Assembly (NCBI GenBank): GCA_025526935.1
Contig: JAHLKD010000021.1
Location: forward strand, 248,001 to 312,000
Reading direction: 5' to 3'
DNA from: Cladochytrium replicatum
Taxonomy: Eukaryota; Chytridiomycota; Chytridiomycetes; Cladochytriales; Cladochytriaceae
Length of the DNA: 64,000 nucleotides
The notes beneath the pieces are model-generated. The model was not told the origin of the DNA. It saw only the letters and a program-made list of their open reading frames with translations, and did no database searches. Each line of letters begins with the position of its first letter. Position 1 is the first letter of the stretch. Shown piece after piece: positions 10,266-20,423 of the stretch. The position numbers and the translations under genes were made by a program.

Positions 10266-11765
10266 GCGTAAAGCACGTGCCAAACGTTTTACTTACAAGA
10301 ACGTTGGCAGTCATGTACGTGCTGAGATAGAGGAGATTGATGCCGATTTTGACAAGTCGCTTGCTCATGCTGTAGACTATTCCGTACCGATCTGTCATTT
10401 ACAGGGAACACAAAGCACCAGCAATGTCAGTCGTCGGTGGTAGTTGCGATTCATTCGGAGTCCCATCGCCAAATGATTGGGTTGTTTGAAGAGAGGATGA
10501 AGCGTCAGCGGGATGTTCTTTACGTTGTGAATGGGTCCAACGTTGAATATACAAGAAAGCAAGTTGGCGAAATCCAGGGGTTGGGAAGTTAAAGTCAATC
10601 AGAAAAACGCTACAACTTCAAAAAATTGGAAACTAAAGACTCTAAAGGGTGAGCTTAATCACTTGACAAAGGAGTACCAAAGATCTTGAAAGGGAACGCT
10701 CTACATACCTAAACCTAACTGTGTCAGATCTACTTGAATGCAGCGAAGCTGGACTGGACTTTGTTGGTCTTGGTACACCACATTTGGGTCGAATTGATTG
10801 ATCACACTTTCTTCGACAATGAGCGAGATACCTTCGTTGGTAGCAGTGTAAGAGAAGAAACGACGTTTTCCGGGGGTTTCGGGATAAAACATGATTTTGA
10901 GTAGTTCGAGAGACCAAGAATCGGGCGTGGACCAATCAAGTCCAATGAGGCGGAGAGTTTCGGTTCGAAGCAGATTCTTCTTAAGTGTATCTACGGGGTG
11001 TGGTTGATGGGTGGTAGTAACGTCCGTGAGTGGAACACCTTCGGCGGCCAAAGCAGCGCTGTGAAAGTTTGAGCCACAAGACAGATTCCTCCAGGTTGAC
11101 CACAAACCTCGAAAGTGGAGCATCGTTCACATTTACGGATTCGAGATCGTTGAATTCACAATTGTGCTTCTGGAGTATAGAAATCACTTGCAAGAGGCGT
11201 CGTTCCTTTACGAATACAAAGTCGGTTTGGTATGTAGAGAGATAGAAAATAGAAATGCCCGCCGCGGCTAAAGGGGCTGATATATCTGTAATTCGCTGTC
11301 CAGATTCCTCTAGGAAACGAAAATCAGAAACGTTTCAAATATATGATGAATCACTTTCCACACCAAACATGTTCGACCGGCCACGCAACAATCACGGAGA
11401 TCGAAAGTTATCAGCACTTACCCAAAAAATCTGCTTCACTGTCTGCGTCCACTTGGAGTGCTCTAAAGACATCATCAGTCTTTATGATGTTGGGTGCCAA
11501 TGCACTCCCGTTATCGGGGAAGTCATTGGCAGCTGTTTCCACTTCCGCGATGATCGACACTTCTAGAGAGTTTTGCGTGTAGCTGAAAAACTTGTCCTTT
11601 CTGCGATGGACCAAGATCAGAGATGTTATCAAGACAAGCCCACCACACAAAGTACCCTCTGAAGAACAGGTTCTTAATGACAGCGTGCGAGATGCACGAT
11701 AGCGACGAAACAGGCAGGGTGATGAGCTGCAATCTGTACGGCAATACGGTGATGAGCATTGGCAC
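10059..11765 (-). CDS. CASTOR-like tandem ACT-domain protein
   Basis: Mammalian CASTOR1 is a cytosolic arginine sensor that binds GATOR2 upstream of mTORC1. Exon 1 starts MPMLITVLPYRLQLITL, and splicing at 11658/11604 gives GKDKFFSYTQNSLEVSII, matching the CASTOR pattern FFSLT...TIIV. The next exon gives GISIFYLSTYQTDFVFV, almost diagnostic of the first ACT pair. The second half repeats the layout: GKRRFFSYTATNEGISLIV, then RCIQVDLTQLGL, spliced to DRYGIVYSMSKRLVKIGINL and LLYLSTYMTANVL. The C-terminal exon ends with TGA at 10059-10061. Introns are about 50 nt except one of 317 nt (10392-10708). The position equivalent to the arginine-contacting Asp in the second STF-x-x-D motif of CASTOR1 is Ala here (STYMTA), so arginine binding is uncertain. 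Family assignment is strong; ligand is inference. Confidence 0.85.
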
Positions 11766-12510
11766 ACAGTGTGGTTGAGTGGTGGTGCGGCGTGTTTTTG
11801 GCTGAGGTCAATGCTGTTTAGCTGTAAGGATCCTGTGGTCACATGAACACAGATGCTGGCTCTGATCCAAAAGGATCACACTGGAGACGCCGCAGCGGAG
11901 CGGGCAGCAGGTGCGGTGCGGGTGGATAATGTCAGTTGGGCTGGGCTGGGCTGGATTAATATCCACTGCACTTGCAGATCGGTTGCACAAGGACGTGCTG
12001 AACACAGTGAGGCCGACCACAGACAGCATTTCAGACACTCCCAACACTAGAGTTCAAGTGGCATTTCAGAACCAAAAGGAAATCGAGGCTCTCGAAAACA
12101 TATTGAGCTTCAGTTTCAACATTTACGACTCAGGTTGACAATGCACTCAAAGTATAGTTATTTTAGATTTCACAAGCTACAAGTCAGCTCAAGTAATAAT
12201 GTCTATTGATTCCCCCACAGCCAACTCCTTTGGGTGCCAACATCAGATTTTCAGATCACTCTGGACTGGTGCGGCCACTTGTGGCTTTGACATAAGCATA
12301 ATAGCTAGACCAACTATACTCAGCCTCTAGTTTTTCTAGCCCGCAAATTCTCTCCTCGTCCCTGAGAGGCTCTGCCACCCCACCTGTCTTTACCGCAGAT
12401 TCGGATTTATCTCTCACAGGTGTCGGTTGAGACTCGGATTGCTGTGCGCGGCTCACATAGAACATAGAAAATCTCCGCTGATAAACCCGTAACCTGTTCC
12501 CTGACACATA
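11766..12510. promoter_or_regulatory. Divergent intergenic region
   Basis: A 745-bp space between the minus-strand CASTOR-like gene and the plus-strand Kelch-SH3 gene. It should hold both promoters. Short open frames on both strands have no recognisable features. A tandem GGGCT-type run occurs near 11937-11953. No clear TATA box was identified. Confidence 0.45.
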
Positions 12511-14775
12511 ATGCCATCGCTCGTGCTCGCTCTCTGCTCACTCGCTGCTCTATGCGTCCTACCCGTCACTGCACAGCGAGACACTGCCCCACAATGGCTT
12601 CGCTCACCTATCATTTCAAACTACAAGAACAGCGTTTATCTTTACGGTGGCTTCTCGTACGGTGCTAATGCGACTTCGAATCCAGGGGCTACTGGGTCGC
12701 CCGAGTTTTGGAAGTTCGATGTGGAAGCGAAAACGTGGACCCTCATATCTCGCACCGGTACATCCATCCCTATCGCCGCTGCATACTACCCGTCCGGTGG
12801 TGTTATCGGTGATGCTTTCTACCTTTTCCACAACGCGGACTCGGGTGCTATCTGGCAGTACTCGTTTGTTGAGCCCCTCGGATGGAGCCGTTTCACACCA
12901 AAGGGACCTGCACCATCTCCGACCGCGCAAGGCTCTTCCTACTTTGTATGGAACGGGGCCTTGGTCGTCACCGGTGGTGGTTCGCCGTCCGCATTCACCA
13001 ACCAAACTTTCCTTTACTATCCTCCACCTAGAAATGAATGGATGCTTGGCGGAAGGCTTTATGCAAATGCCCTCTACTCAACAGCCGCGTACAACCCCAC
13101 GACTTCTCTTGCTGTGATGGCTGGTGGTTTTTACAAAGTCGGCAATGGTGGCGCCTCCCGCGACACTGCTCCGGCTATCGGCTCTGTCGCCGCATTTTCA
13201 ACTGAAGGGCAAACATGGCCAAAGGTCACAGTCAACGGTGTTGTCCCGGAGAGGCGTGATTCTCCTTGCCTTTTCGCACGTACGTGTTTCAGGTTTGGTT
13301 TTCTTGGTGAAAGCTGACACGATTCTACTTCTTCAGTTGCCGATAGATTTGTTTTGTACGGCGGGTATCTTACGAGCAACGCGAATGTTAATGACATGAG
13401 TCTCGCCACAGCGTACACCGATCTTTATGTGCTCTACCAAGATGCGTCGGGCAGCTGGTACTGGATGAACAAGTCGGACAAACAAAAAGCGGACGACAGT
13501 GCAGCCTTCCCAATCCCTGGCTTCCGTCCACCTCAGTGTACCGTGATTGGCAGCACCATGTATGCGGTTGGTCTCTACGCACCTCCAGACAGAGCAACTA
13601 CTCTGTACAACGCCGGGAAAATCATGGCGGCGCTCGATCTCGAGACTTTGACTTGGTTTGACCCGACCGTGTCGTCAAAGGCTGTAAATGGTGGCACCGG
13701 CAAAATGTCGGATTGGCTTGGAACAAGTCCGGCGAACAACCCTTCCACAAACGGCACCGACCCCAACAACAACAACAACAACAACAACAACTCTAGTGGT
13801 CTCAGTCAGGGTGCTATTATTGGAATCGGCGCTGCAGGAGGCATCATCGTTCTGGGAGCAGTTGCCGCTGGAGTTATTCTGTTCTTGAGGAGAGGAAAGC
13901 GTCGTTCAGAACCCCAGTCTTCGTTTATCGTAAACAAAAACATAGGAGGATCAAACATGGGCAGTGCATCAGGATCGTTGGCAGGTTCAGCGGGGGGTTT
14001 CCAGAACCCTGCACCCAATTTCCAACCGACTCCGCAATTTGCTCCGTATACTCCTGACTTTATGGCCCCCCCGCCGCCAGTCGATTCGCCCGGAAATCAG
14101 TTTGTTATTCCCCCGAGATCAAATGAGTACACCCTTATCGATCCCAATGGCCAACGCTACACTCTCACGACTGCGGTGCCGATTATCCCACAAGGCGGCA
14201 CCCCGATGATGCAGAATGCAATGGTTCCTGGCGGTATTCCTATGCTGTCACCGCAAATGCAGCAGATGGGAACTCCTTCAATGGTTCCCGCATCCCAACC
14301 ACCCGTATCATGGAGCGCAGCTCCTCCCAATCAGGGCACAATGACCTCAGTGCACACAACGCAAAGCGCGGGTATTCCTAGCTACTACGGAGGTCCGTTT
14401 GCACCCGATGGAGCGGTCGCACCTGGAAACGACAACATTGGATTGCTGGACGGTGCAGCAGCTGGTGCAGCCGTTGCAGCCGGAGCCGCATTGGACGCGA
14501 GCGTTGCCCCGCAACAGGCTCAGAAGAAGGTGCTCGTGCAAGTGTTGAGGGCGTACAACCCCAACTTGGACGACGAACTCCAGTTGGGAATGGGCGACTT
14601 GGTGGACGTGATTGAGAGCTACCCTGGTAATTTTTCGATGAATTAACCATGTTCATTGCTAACATGCTTATTGTTTTTAGACCACTGGGCCAAGGGAACT
14701 AACAGGACGACTGGTGTCACAGGGTTCTTCCCCTTAAGTTTGACGGTGCAGCTCGCTCCTTCTCTCAATGCTTAA
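12511..14775 (+). CDS. Secreted-side Kelch-type beta-propeller, transmembrane span and cytoplasmic SH3 domain
   Basis: Three exons (12511-13279, 13337-14626, 14681-14775) give about 717 residues. The N-terminus is a classical signal peptide ending near TAQRD. Residues 20-400 contain Kelch-like repeats with paired Gly and aromatic positions: YLYGGFSYGA, GALVVTGGGSPS, LAVMAGGFYK and FVLYGGYLTS. An Asn run coded by nine AAC triplets precedes a single membrane helix (AIIGIGAAGGIIVLGAVAAG and on, about residues 412-440) with an Arg/Lys-rich stop-transfer. A Pro/Gln/Met-rich linker follows, then an SH3 domain: VLRAYNPNLDDELQLGMGD, VIESYPDHWAKGTNR and TGVTGFFPLSLTV, with the expected ALYDY-like, W and GxFP positions. 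Topology implies an extracellular propeller coupled to an intracellular Pro-motif binder, suggesting a surface sensor or cortical anchor. That role is inferred. Confidence 0.85.
13765..13791 (+). repeat. (AAC)9 coding microsatellite
   Basis: Nine uninterrupted AAC triplets inside the Kelch-SH3 gene encode an Asn run just before the transmembrane helix. Likely length-polymorphic. Confidence 0.95.
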
Positions 14776-15599
14776 TTTGCTTCCTGGTATTCTATTCGCA
14801 TTTATATCCCTGGCGGATCGAGTATCTATTTCTCTCGCAGCAGCGGCAAAAGTTTTCAAGACGATGGATGACACTTTCCAAACGATATACAACACACACT
14901 CACATCTAGACTGTTCCTTGTGTTTTTGATTCCACTTCAGGGTACCTTTTTTTCTCATGTAACCCCTTCCAATTCTTTGCTGTGCGGTTTATTCTCTTTT
15001 TTGGAGGGCTGGAAGGCGGATGTAACCCTTTGCGGCAAGTTGTATTGTGCTTACCTTCTTTTTGCATGTTCGTTCTGGGGTTTGCCGTAATGGTGGGGTG
15101 TGTTCGAGTTTGGTTGTGTGCTTAACGGCAATTGCCCATTGCCAACTGACTCAAACATGAATGAAATGAAAAAGCATTGGAAACTATTTACTTGTGTTTT
15201 TGTGTTGTGTACGGCTTTTGGAATCCTGTTGCTATGTGTTTGTTTTGCGTGGTAACGTGTAACGATGTGATTCCTTCCCTCTCTATCCAATTGATTTCTC
15301 CTCTTCATTATTATTACGTATTTCATCCCAAGTTCTAACTAAGTACTCAGACAGATGTCTTTAATTTTTTCAAACTTGGTGCTCTGAAAAGTTTGTGTTG
15401 ACCATCGATTTGTTTTAATAACGATCGTAAAAAGGTATCGTGTGTGAAACAACCAGGTGATCATTCTAACGATCTAAAAAAAGAACGTCAATCAAAACTG
15501 CTTAATTTTTGGGGTAATTTGTGTATCAAACATCCTACTTCAAAATCAGTTGATCTTGCTGTCAGCATAATCCTCGGATCACCACGTTGAACTCGAAAG
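14776..15599. other. Long intergenic region
   Basis: An 824-bp AT-rich stretch between the Kelch-SH3 gene and the first of the paired secreted-protein genes. It contains the 3' untranslated region of one and the promoter of the other. Open frames are short on both strands and show no domain; I see no RNA gene or repeat. Confidence 0.5.
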
Positions 15600-16370
15600 A
15601 TGCGCCCTTACGTTGCCTTGCCCGTCGTCTTGACAGCGTTGGCAAGTTTCTGTTTTCCGCCAGCTGCGGCAGGAGGTGGAATTGGAGGAGGAGGAAGTAC
15701 CTGTGGAGAGGTTGATCCAACCACGGACCAGCTGTTATCCGCCGTCTCATGCAGTGCTTCCGGTTTCTTCGTTGTTTCAGCGAGCGCCGGCGTTATCAAG
15801 GCCAAGTATGCTTCGGTAGGTCCCAGAACGACAATTTCTTTGTTGATTTCCTAACTTCGTGTTGTTGATAAGGTCGTCTGCCGATTCTTGGGCGCATTCC
15901 TCGCTGAGATCACAAGCCAAAACACCCTCGCGGCCCAGCAAGCAAGCCAAACCTGCAAGATCAAGGATCCCCTCTGGATCGCCTCGTGGGACACCAACAC
16001 TTACGGCAAACCAGCGCTCCTGTTCTACGGTGAATCCGGATCCGTCATAGCAGAGTACGGCGAAAACGACAAGTACAGCGTCCTGTGCCAAGGCAACGTC
16101 GCGGTCATTCAGTCAAAGTACGCACTCAGCAAGACGATGATCCCCCAGGAATCGGCAGCGGCGGCGTGCACGGAGATCGGAGGCACGATTGTGGCTGCGA
16201 CGACGGAGAACAAGGATGAGCTGATGGCGTTCTTGCAGAACCCGGCGAACATCGTCTGGGTTTCGTCGTGGAACACGGACACTTATGGCAAGAGCGCGAT
16301 CGCGTTTTATCAGAACGGAGCTGTTGCGTTGGGCGAGGGAGAAAAGTATGCACTTTGTTTGGTTAAGTGA
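15600..16370 (+). CDS. Secreted protein with two SWxTxTYG repeats (copy 1)
   Basis: Two exons (15600-15815 and 15873-16370) encode about 237 residues. The N-terminus is a signal peptide (MRPYVALPVVLTALASF) followed by a Gly-rich stretch. Two homologous units of about 85-90 residues follow. Each has a conserved Cys, an Ala-rich helix, then a core of the form W-(I/V)-x-SW-(D/N)-T-(D/N)-TYG-K-x-A-x-x-FY, a GAV or GSV turn, and a final Cys in SVLCQ or ALCLV. The alternation of a helix with Cys, W-x-SW and a terminal Cys resembles a minimal C-type-lectin-like fold, but that is inference and no sugar-binding motif was identified. The next gene is a paralogue with the same intron position style and orientation, indicating tandem duplication. 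Function unknown. Confidence 0.8.
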
Positions 16371-16672
16371 GAGCAGATAGACCGACTGGAAAATTTCTTG
16401 TCGAAACACATTGATAATACCAGAACCGATATTGAGTAACAGATCAAAAGCTGGATAATACTACAGGATGGCGATGCGAGAAAGCTGCCAGTCAACATCG
16501 TGGCGTTCTTCCTAAAGTGTGCATACGTGCGACTGGACTATATTGTTTTGATCTAAAGCCATTAATTGGGTGCAAAAATAGAAATCTTTATTCTTTGTAA
16601 TATTACACTTGATTGATACGCAAATAAGTCCCTAGATCACTTCCGAACCCGCCGCCAGATACTCCTTCAAAG
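16371..16672. other. Intergenic between tandem paralogues
   Basis: A 302-bp AT-rich spacer. It should contain the terminator of copy 1 and the promoter of copy 2. No coding exon seen. Confidence 0.5.
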
Positions 16673-17351
16673 ATGAAGATCTCATTTGCTATCGCTCTCG
16701 CTGTTGCTTCCGTGGCATCGCAGGTCCGCACCGAATGTGTTCTTCCCAGTGGTTACTTTATCACCTCAAACCGAGTGACTGCCAGTCAAGCTGCAGTAAG
16801 TTCACCAGATCAAGCCATTTTAACAAGAACCAAACAAGTTTCGGTAGGCTGAATGTGCCAAGAGTGCGAACAACCAAGGGTTGGCCCCGGTAGAGCTCGG
16901 CACCGTCGCGAAGACGAACGCCATAATAACAGGCTGTGGACAGCTTTCGAGCGCTGTTGTTTGGATCTCGTCATGGGATAAAAACACGTACGGACTCCCT
17001 GCTTTGGCTTACTATAACGGAGGAGCGGTGGTTACTGCTACGACTGCCACGGAAACCCACCCCGCCCTGTGCCTTGGAACCGGCACCGTTTCAGCAGACT
17101 TTTTCTTCACTCCTTATGAAATGTGCAAGTCTCGAGCCGCGAAGTGGTGCAGTGACAACAAGGGAAAGCTCGCCGATATCACCAGTGCCAACATCAATGA
17201 TGCAAAGGCTTTCCTTGGGAACTCGGGCCAGGCTTGGATCAACAGCTGGAACACGGACACCTACAACAACGGCAATGTTATTTTGTGGTTTAACGGTGCA
17301 GTTACCACCAATGTCAACCAAAATTATCTGGGTCTTTGCCAGAGGGGTTGA
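16673..17351 (+). CDS. Secreted protein with two SWxTxTYG repeats (copy 2)
   Basis: Two exons (16673-16795, 16848-17351) encode about 208 residues. It begins with the signal peptide MKISFAIALAVASVASQV. Two repeats follow: the first has VVWISSWDKNTYGLPALAYY and a GGAVV turn, the second AWINSWNTDTYNNGNVILW and NGAV. Each is preceded by a Cys-containing Ala-rich helix (AECAKSANNQG; CKSRAAKWCSDNKGKLADIT) and closed by a Cys (ALCLG; GLCQRG). The architecture equals that of the gene immediately upstream, but identity is modest, so the duplication is not recent. A wall-associated or host/substrate-contact role is plausible for a secreted repeat family, but nothing in the sequence fixes it. Confidence 0.8.
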
Positions 17352-17542
17352 TAAGCATAACCTCATCTTCTTAAACATGACAATAAATCTAATCAGTAGT
17401 TCTCAAATGCTCCTGCGATCGAATACCATGCGCTTGCTGCATGCCGATGACAATTTAAAACAAAATATTATCCCTGGCCCAGAATCGCGTCAACCCACAC
17501 CAAACGCCGACCCCCAAACTCGAACCCGACAACAAAACCACC

Positions 17543-19903
17543 ATGATGGCGACTATGAACGCCAGCGGTACTTCCGCTGTCGCTCCATCGGATGCTTCTG
17601 GAACGACAGAAAACCACAGCGCGACTTCCACCCAATTTGAATTCTCCTCTTCAACAACCGACACCATGAGGCGTTCAAACAACCTCGACTACACCGACAA
17701 CGATCCAACGCCTCTTTCAGCAGTGCGTAATCTACCGAAACCTAATCAAACAGCTGGACTTCAGCCTACGCAGACGGTGGGGAAGCGAATATCGAAGGCG
17801 AATAATGTTGGTGCCAACCTGGGTCGGGGAGCACCAATGTGAGTGAGTTGGATACACGCCGTCCGATTTGGTTCTCTGGATGGATAGTTCCTTGTGGATT
17901 AATGGCTGACGTATTGCTAACTTGCTCCTATTCGACAACAGTGTAGTCCTCGAACCCTTGAATGATACTTTCGTGACCAAACGTTTGGAGCTGTACGAGC
18001 CAGTGAAAATTGGGCGGAAAGTGAATGTGAAGACTGGGCCGGAACCCACAAATGGAGTGTTCGACTCGAAGGTGCTGAGCAGAAATCACGCTGAGATTTG
18101 GCAAGAGAATGGGCAGGTATTGTTCGGCATCTGATTTTTTTCTTCGCAATCTTACTGTAACTCATTTGCTCTAGGTCTTTATTCGTGATGTAAAGTCCAG
18201 TAACGGCACTTTCGTAAATGGAAACCGCCTTAGCGAAGAGGGGCAACCGAGTTCACCATACGAACTTCACTCTGGCGACGAAATCGAGTTCGGAATAGAT
18301 ATTTTGAACGATGACAATGTCACCAGTAAGATTTAGGATCCATCTCACCGCAAAAGTTTGAAAACCTAACTGTTTGATCAAGTCCTCTTCAAGAAGGTGG
18401 CGTGCAAGTTGACGATAGATGGCACCGGCAATATTTCACCCTCTGCACCAGCGACTGAAAGCGAGCCTTCTCGGTCGATTGCGGTTGTGAATGCATCCGT
18501 CCTGAACACACAATCTTCGCGAGATTTGAAAAAGGGACCACCAGCAGTCAACACAGGAAAGCTTAGAGAAGCTTTCGGAATCATCGACGTACGAGAAAGC
18601 TTTCGCTGAGAAAGCTTGAAAAACTGACTTTGCTGGTTTCTTAGGTTGAATCGAAGCGCGCGCAGGACACTCGCAGCCAACTGGACGTACTAAAGGCAAG
18701 CCTTAACGAATTGCGCTCCGTTCCCACACGCAAGCCTGCCCCAACACGACAGCAACATCAAGAAGAGCTTGCAGCTGCCATCCAGGAGCAACAAAAAGCT
18801 GCTGCCGCTGCTGCTTCAGCAGCCGCAGACGCTGCCGCCGGCCAGGCGGCGATGGAAATTGCAAAGCACCAGTTGGAAGAAGCGCGGAGCGAAAGCCAAG
18901 CATGGCGTGAAAAATATCTCTCCCTACTTCCGATCGCGAAGGACCACGAGGAGCTTACGAAGAAGAAACAAATGCTTGAGATGGAGAAGGAGAAGCTCGC
19001 CGGTGATCTGCAAGACGCTCTTGACGCAAAGACATCTGCCTTTGGGGAGATAAAGGAGATTGTTGAGAATCTAGTTTCAGCTGAGGAATCAATGAAACGG
19101 AAGCTTGAGGTCAGTACTTACAGTGCTTACTTAGTTCGATGAACTCAAGTTATAAAACTACAGGAGAAGACCTTATTGGCGCTGGAGTCCGAGACTCATT
19201 TGAAAAACTTGCAAACTCAACTTGATGACATGGAAACTGAGCTGACCGCATTGCGAGCGCAGCATGGCATAGAGCTCACTGCTTCTAGAGCAGAAGTGTC
19301 ATCGATTCGAGATGAGTCTAGTAAAGCGGAGAAAGAGCTTAAAGCGAAACTCACTGAGCTGGCGGACACCACTGCTCGGGAGATTGAGCGTCTCCAGAAA
19401 GAACTCACAATAGCGTTAAGTGCTGCTGAATCCGAGACGTCACGGCGGATGAAAGCTGAAGAGACAATCAGCCAATTCGAAGAGGACGTGGCTCGCTGGA
19501 AGAAAGCAGCGGATGCGGCAAACGACGTTCTGGCAAAGAAGGATGCGGAGCTTCTGAGGTTGCAAGAAGTCGAGAGGATGAAAATAGAGCGAGCAGCAAA
19601 CGACGAAGACGGTCTGAGGAGACGCAAGGTACCCTCTTCGGAAGCTGATGTGTCTGAGGCCAGTTCCCCGGTTGAGCCAAAGCCAAAGACTGCTGCTGGC
19701 AAATCAATCAGCGTAAGCATAATTATTTCCCAACTGGTTAATAGTAACATTCTCATGGCTTTCCAATTCAGTCTGCCCTTTTAAGTCTCCTCTGCATCAG
19801 TTCAGCTGTGCTCGGCGCAGTCGCTACGTACGCATTGATTGTGACAGGATCAGGGATGGAGACCGTTGTAATGGCGAGCTCGTCAGGTGGAGCGTCATCT
19901 TAA
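17543..19903 (+). CDS. FHA-domain, coiled-coil, tail-anchored protein (SLMAP / Far10 type)
   Basis: Seven exons. The N-terminal roughly 100 residues are Ser/Thr-rich. An FHA phosphothreonine-binding domain follows (about 17940-18320) with all hallmark positions: KIGRK, SRNHAEIW, then DVKSSNGTFVNGNRL. After it come an Ala-rich helix and long coiled coils (about 18640-19690; KDHEELTKKKQMLEMEKEKL and similar). The last exon encodes a hydrophobic tail, LLSLLCISSAVLGAVATYAL, close to the C-terminus, so the protein is tail-anchored. This order is that of animal SLMAP and yeast Far9/Far10, membrane-tethered subunits of STRIPAK phosphatase complexes that bind phosphorylated kinases through FHA. Intron junctions at 17839, 18118, 18327, 18589, 19110 and 19713 keep the frame. 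STRIPAK membership is inferred from architecture. Confidence 0.85.
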
Positions 19904-20423
19904 GGCATGTTAAAGACCCCTGTCGAACTATTCCCACTATTGTTTTCGTTGTGCGCTCCTGAGCAATATTTATAACAGACTGGAATCTTGTTCTCACCAC
20001 CAGGATGCTCGGATAGCCCCATTTCTTTTGTTGTGTTTTCTGTTTAACTGCTTCTTTCTCGTCTTTTATGGCGAGCTGGGATAGAATCCCCACCTCATAT
20101 CTATTGTCCTCTTTTCCTATTTTATCTCTCGCACTTCTGGTGCATTTTCCGCTCCCACTTTGATTATCCTCTTTGAATATTGACGAATGAATCTGTTGGT
20201 CTTCGGTTTGATCAGCATGTGATTGGTGTGATCTCTCAAACATGCCCATATAAGGAAATCACATGCCCCGCAAACTCGAAAAATTGCCCATATACGGCAA
20301 GTGCGCGTTTCAATGTCATCTGCTGCATTTGCCACAGCCTGCACGCCCAGAATTCAAATTCCCATTTGCTGCTTGTGATCGGTCGCCGTCGGGATCGGAG
20401 TTAGCTGGAGTTAGCCCACCACC
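19904..20423. other. Intergenic region
   Basis: A 520-bp spacer between the SLMAP-like gene and the alpha/beta hydrolase gene. Open frames are short and unrecognised on both strands. The 3' end holds the promoter and a good start context (CACCATGG at 20424). Confidence 0.5.

Noticed and set aside
19217-19756. 179-codon minus-strand frame opposite the SLMAP-like coiled coil
   Set aside because: Ser/Ala-rich shadow of a heptad-rich coding strand; the plus strand has FHA and tail-anchor evidence.
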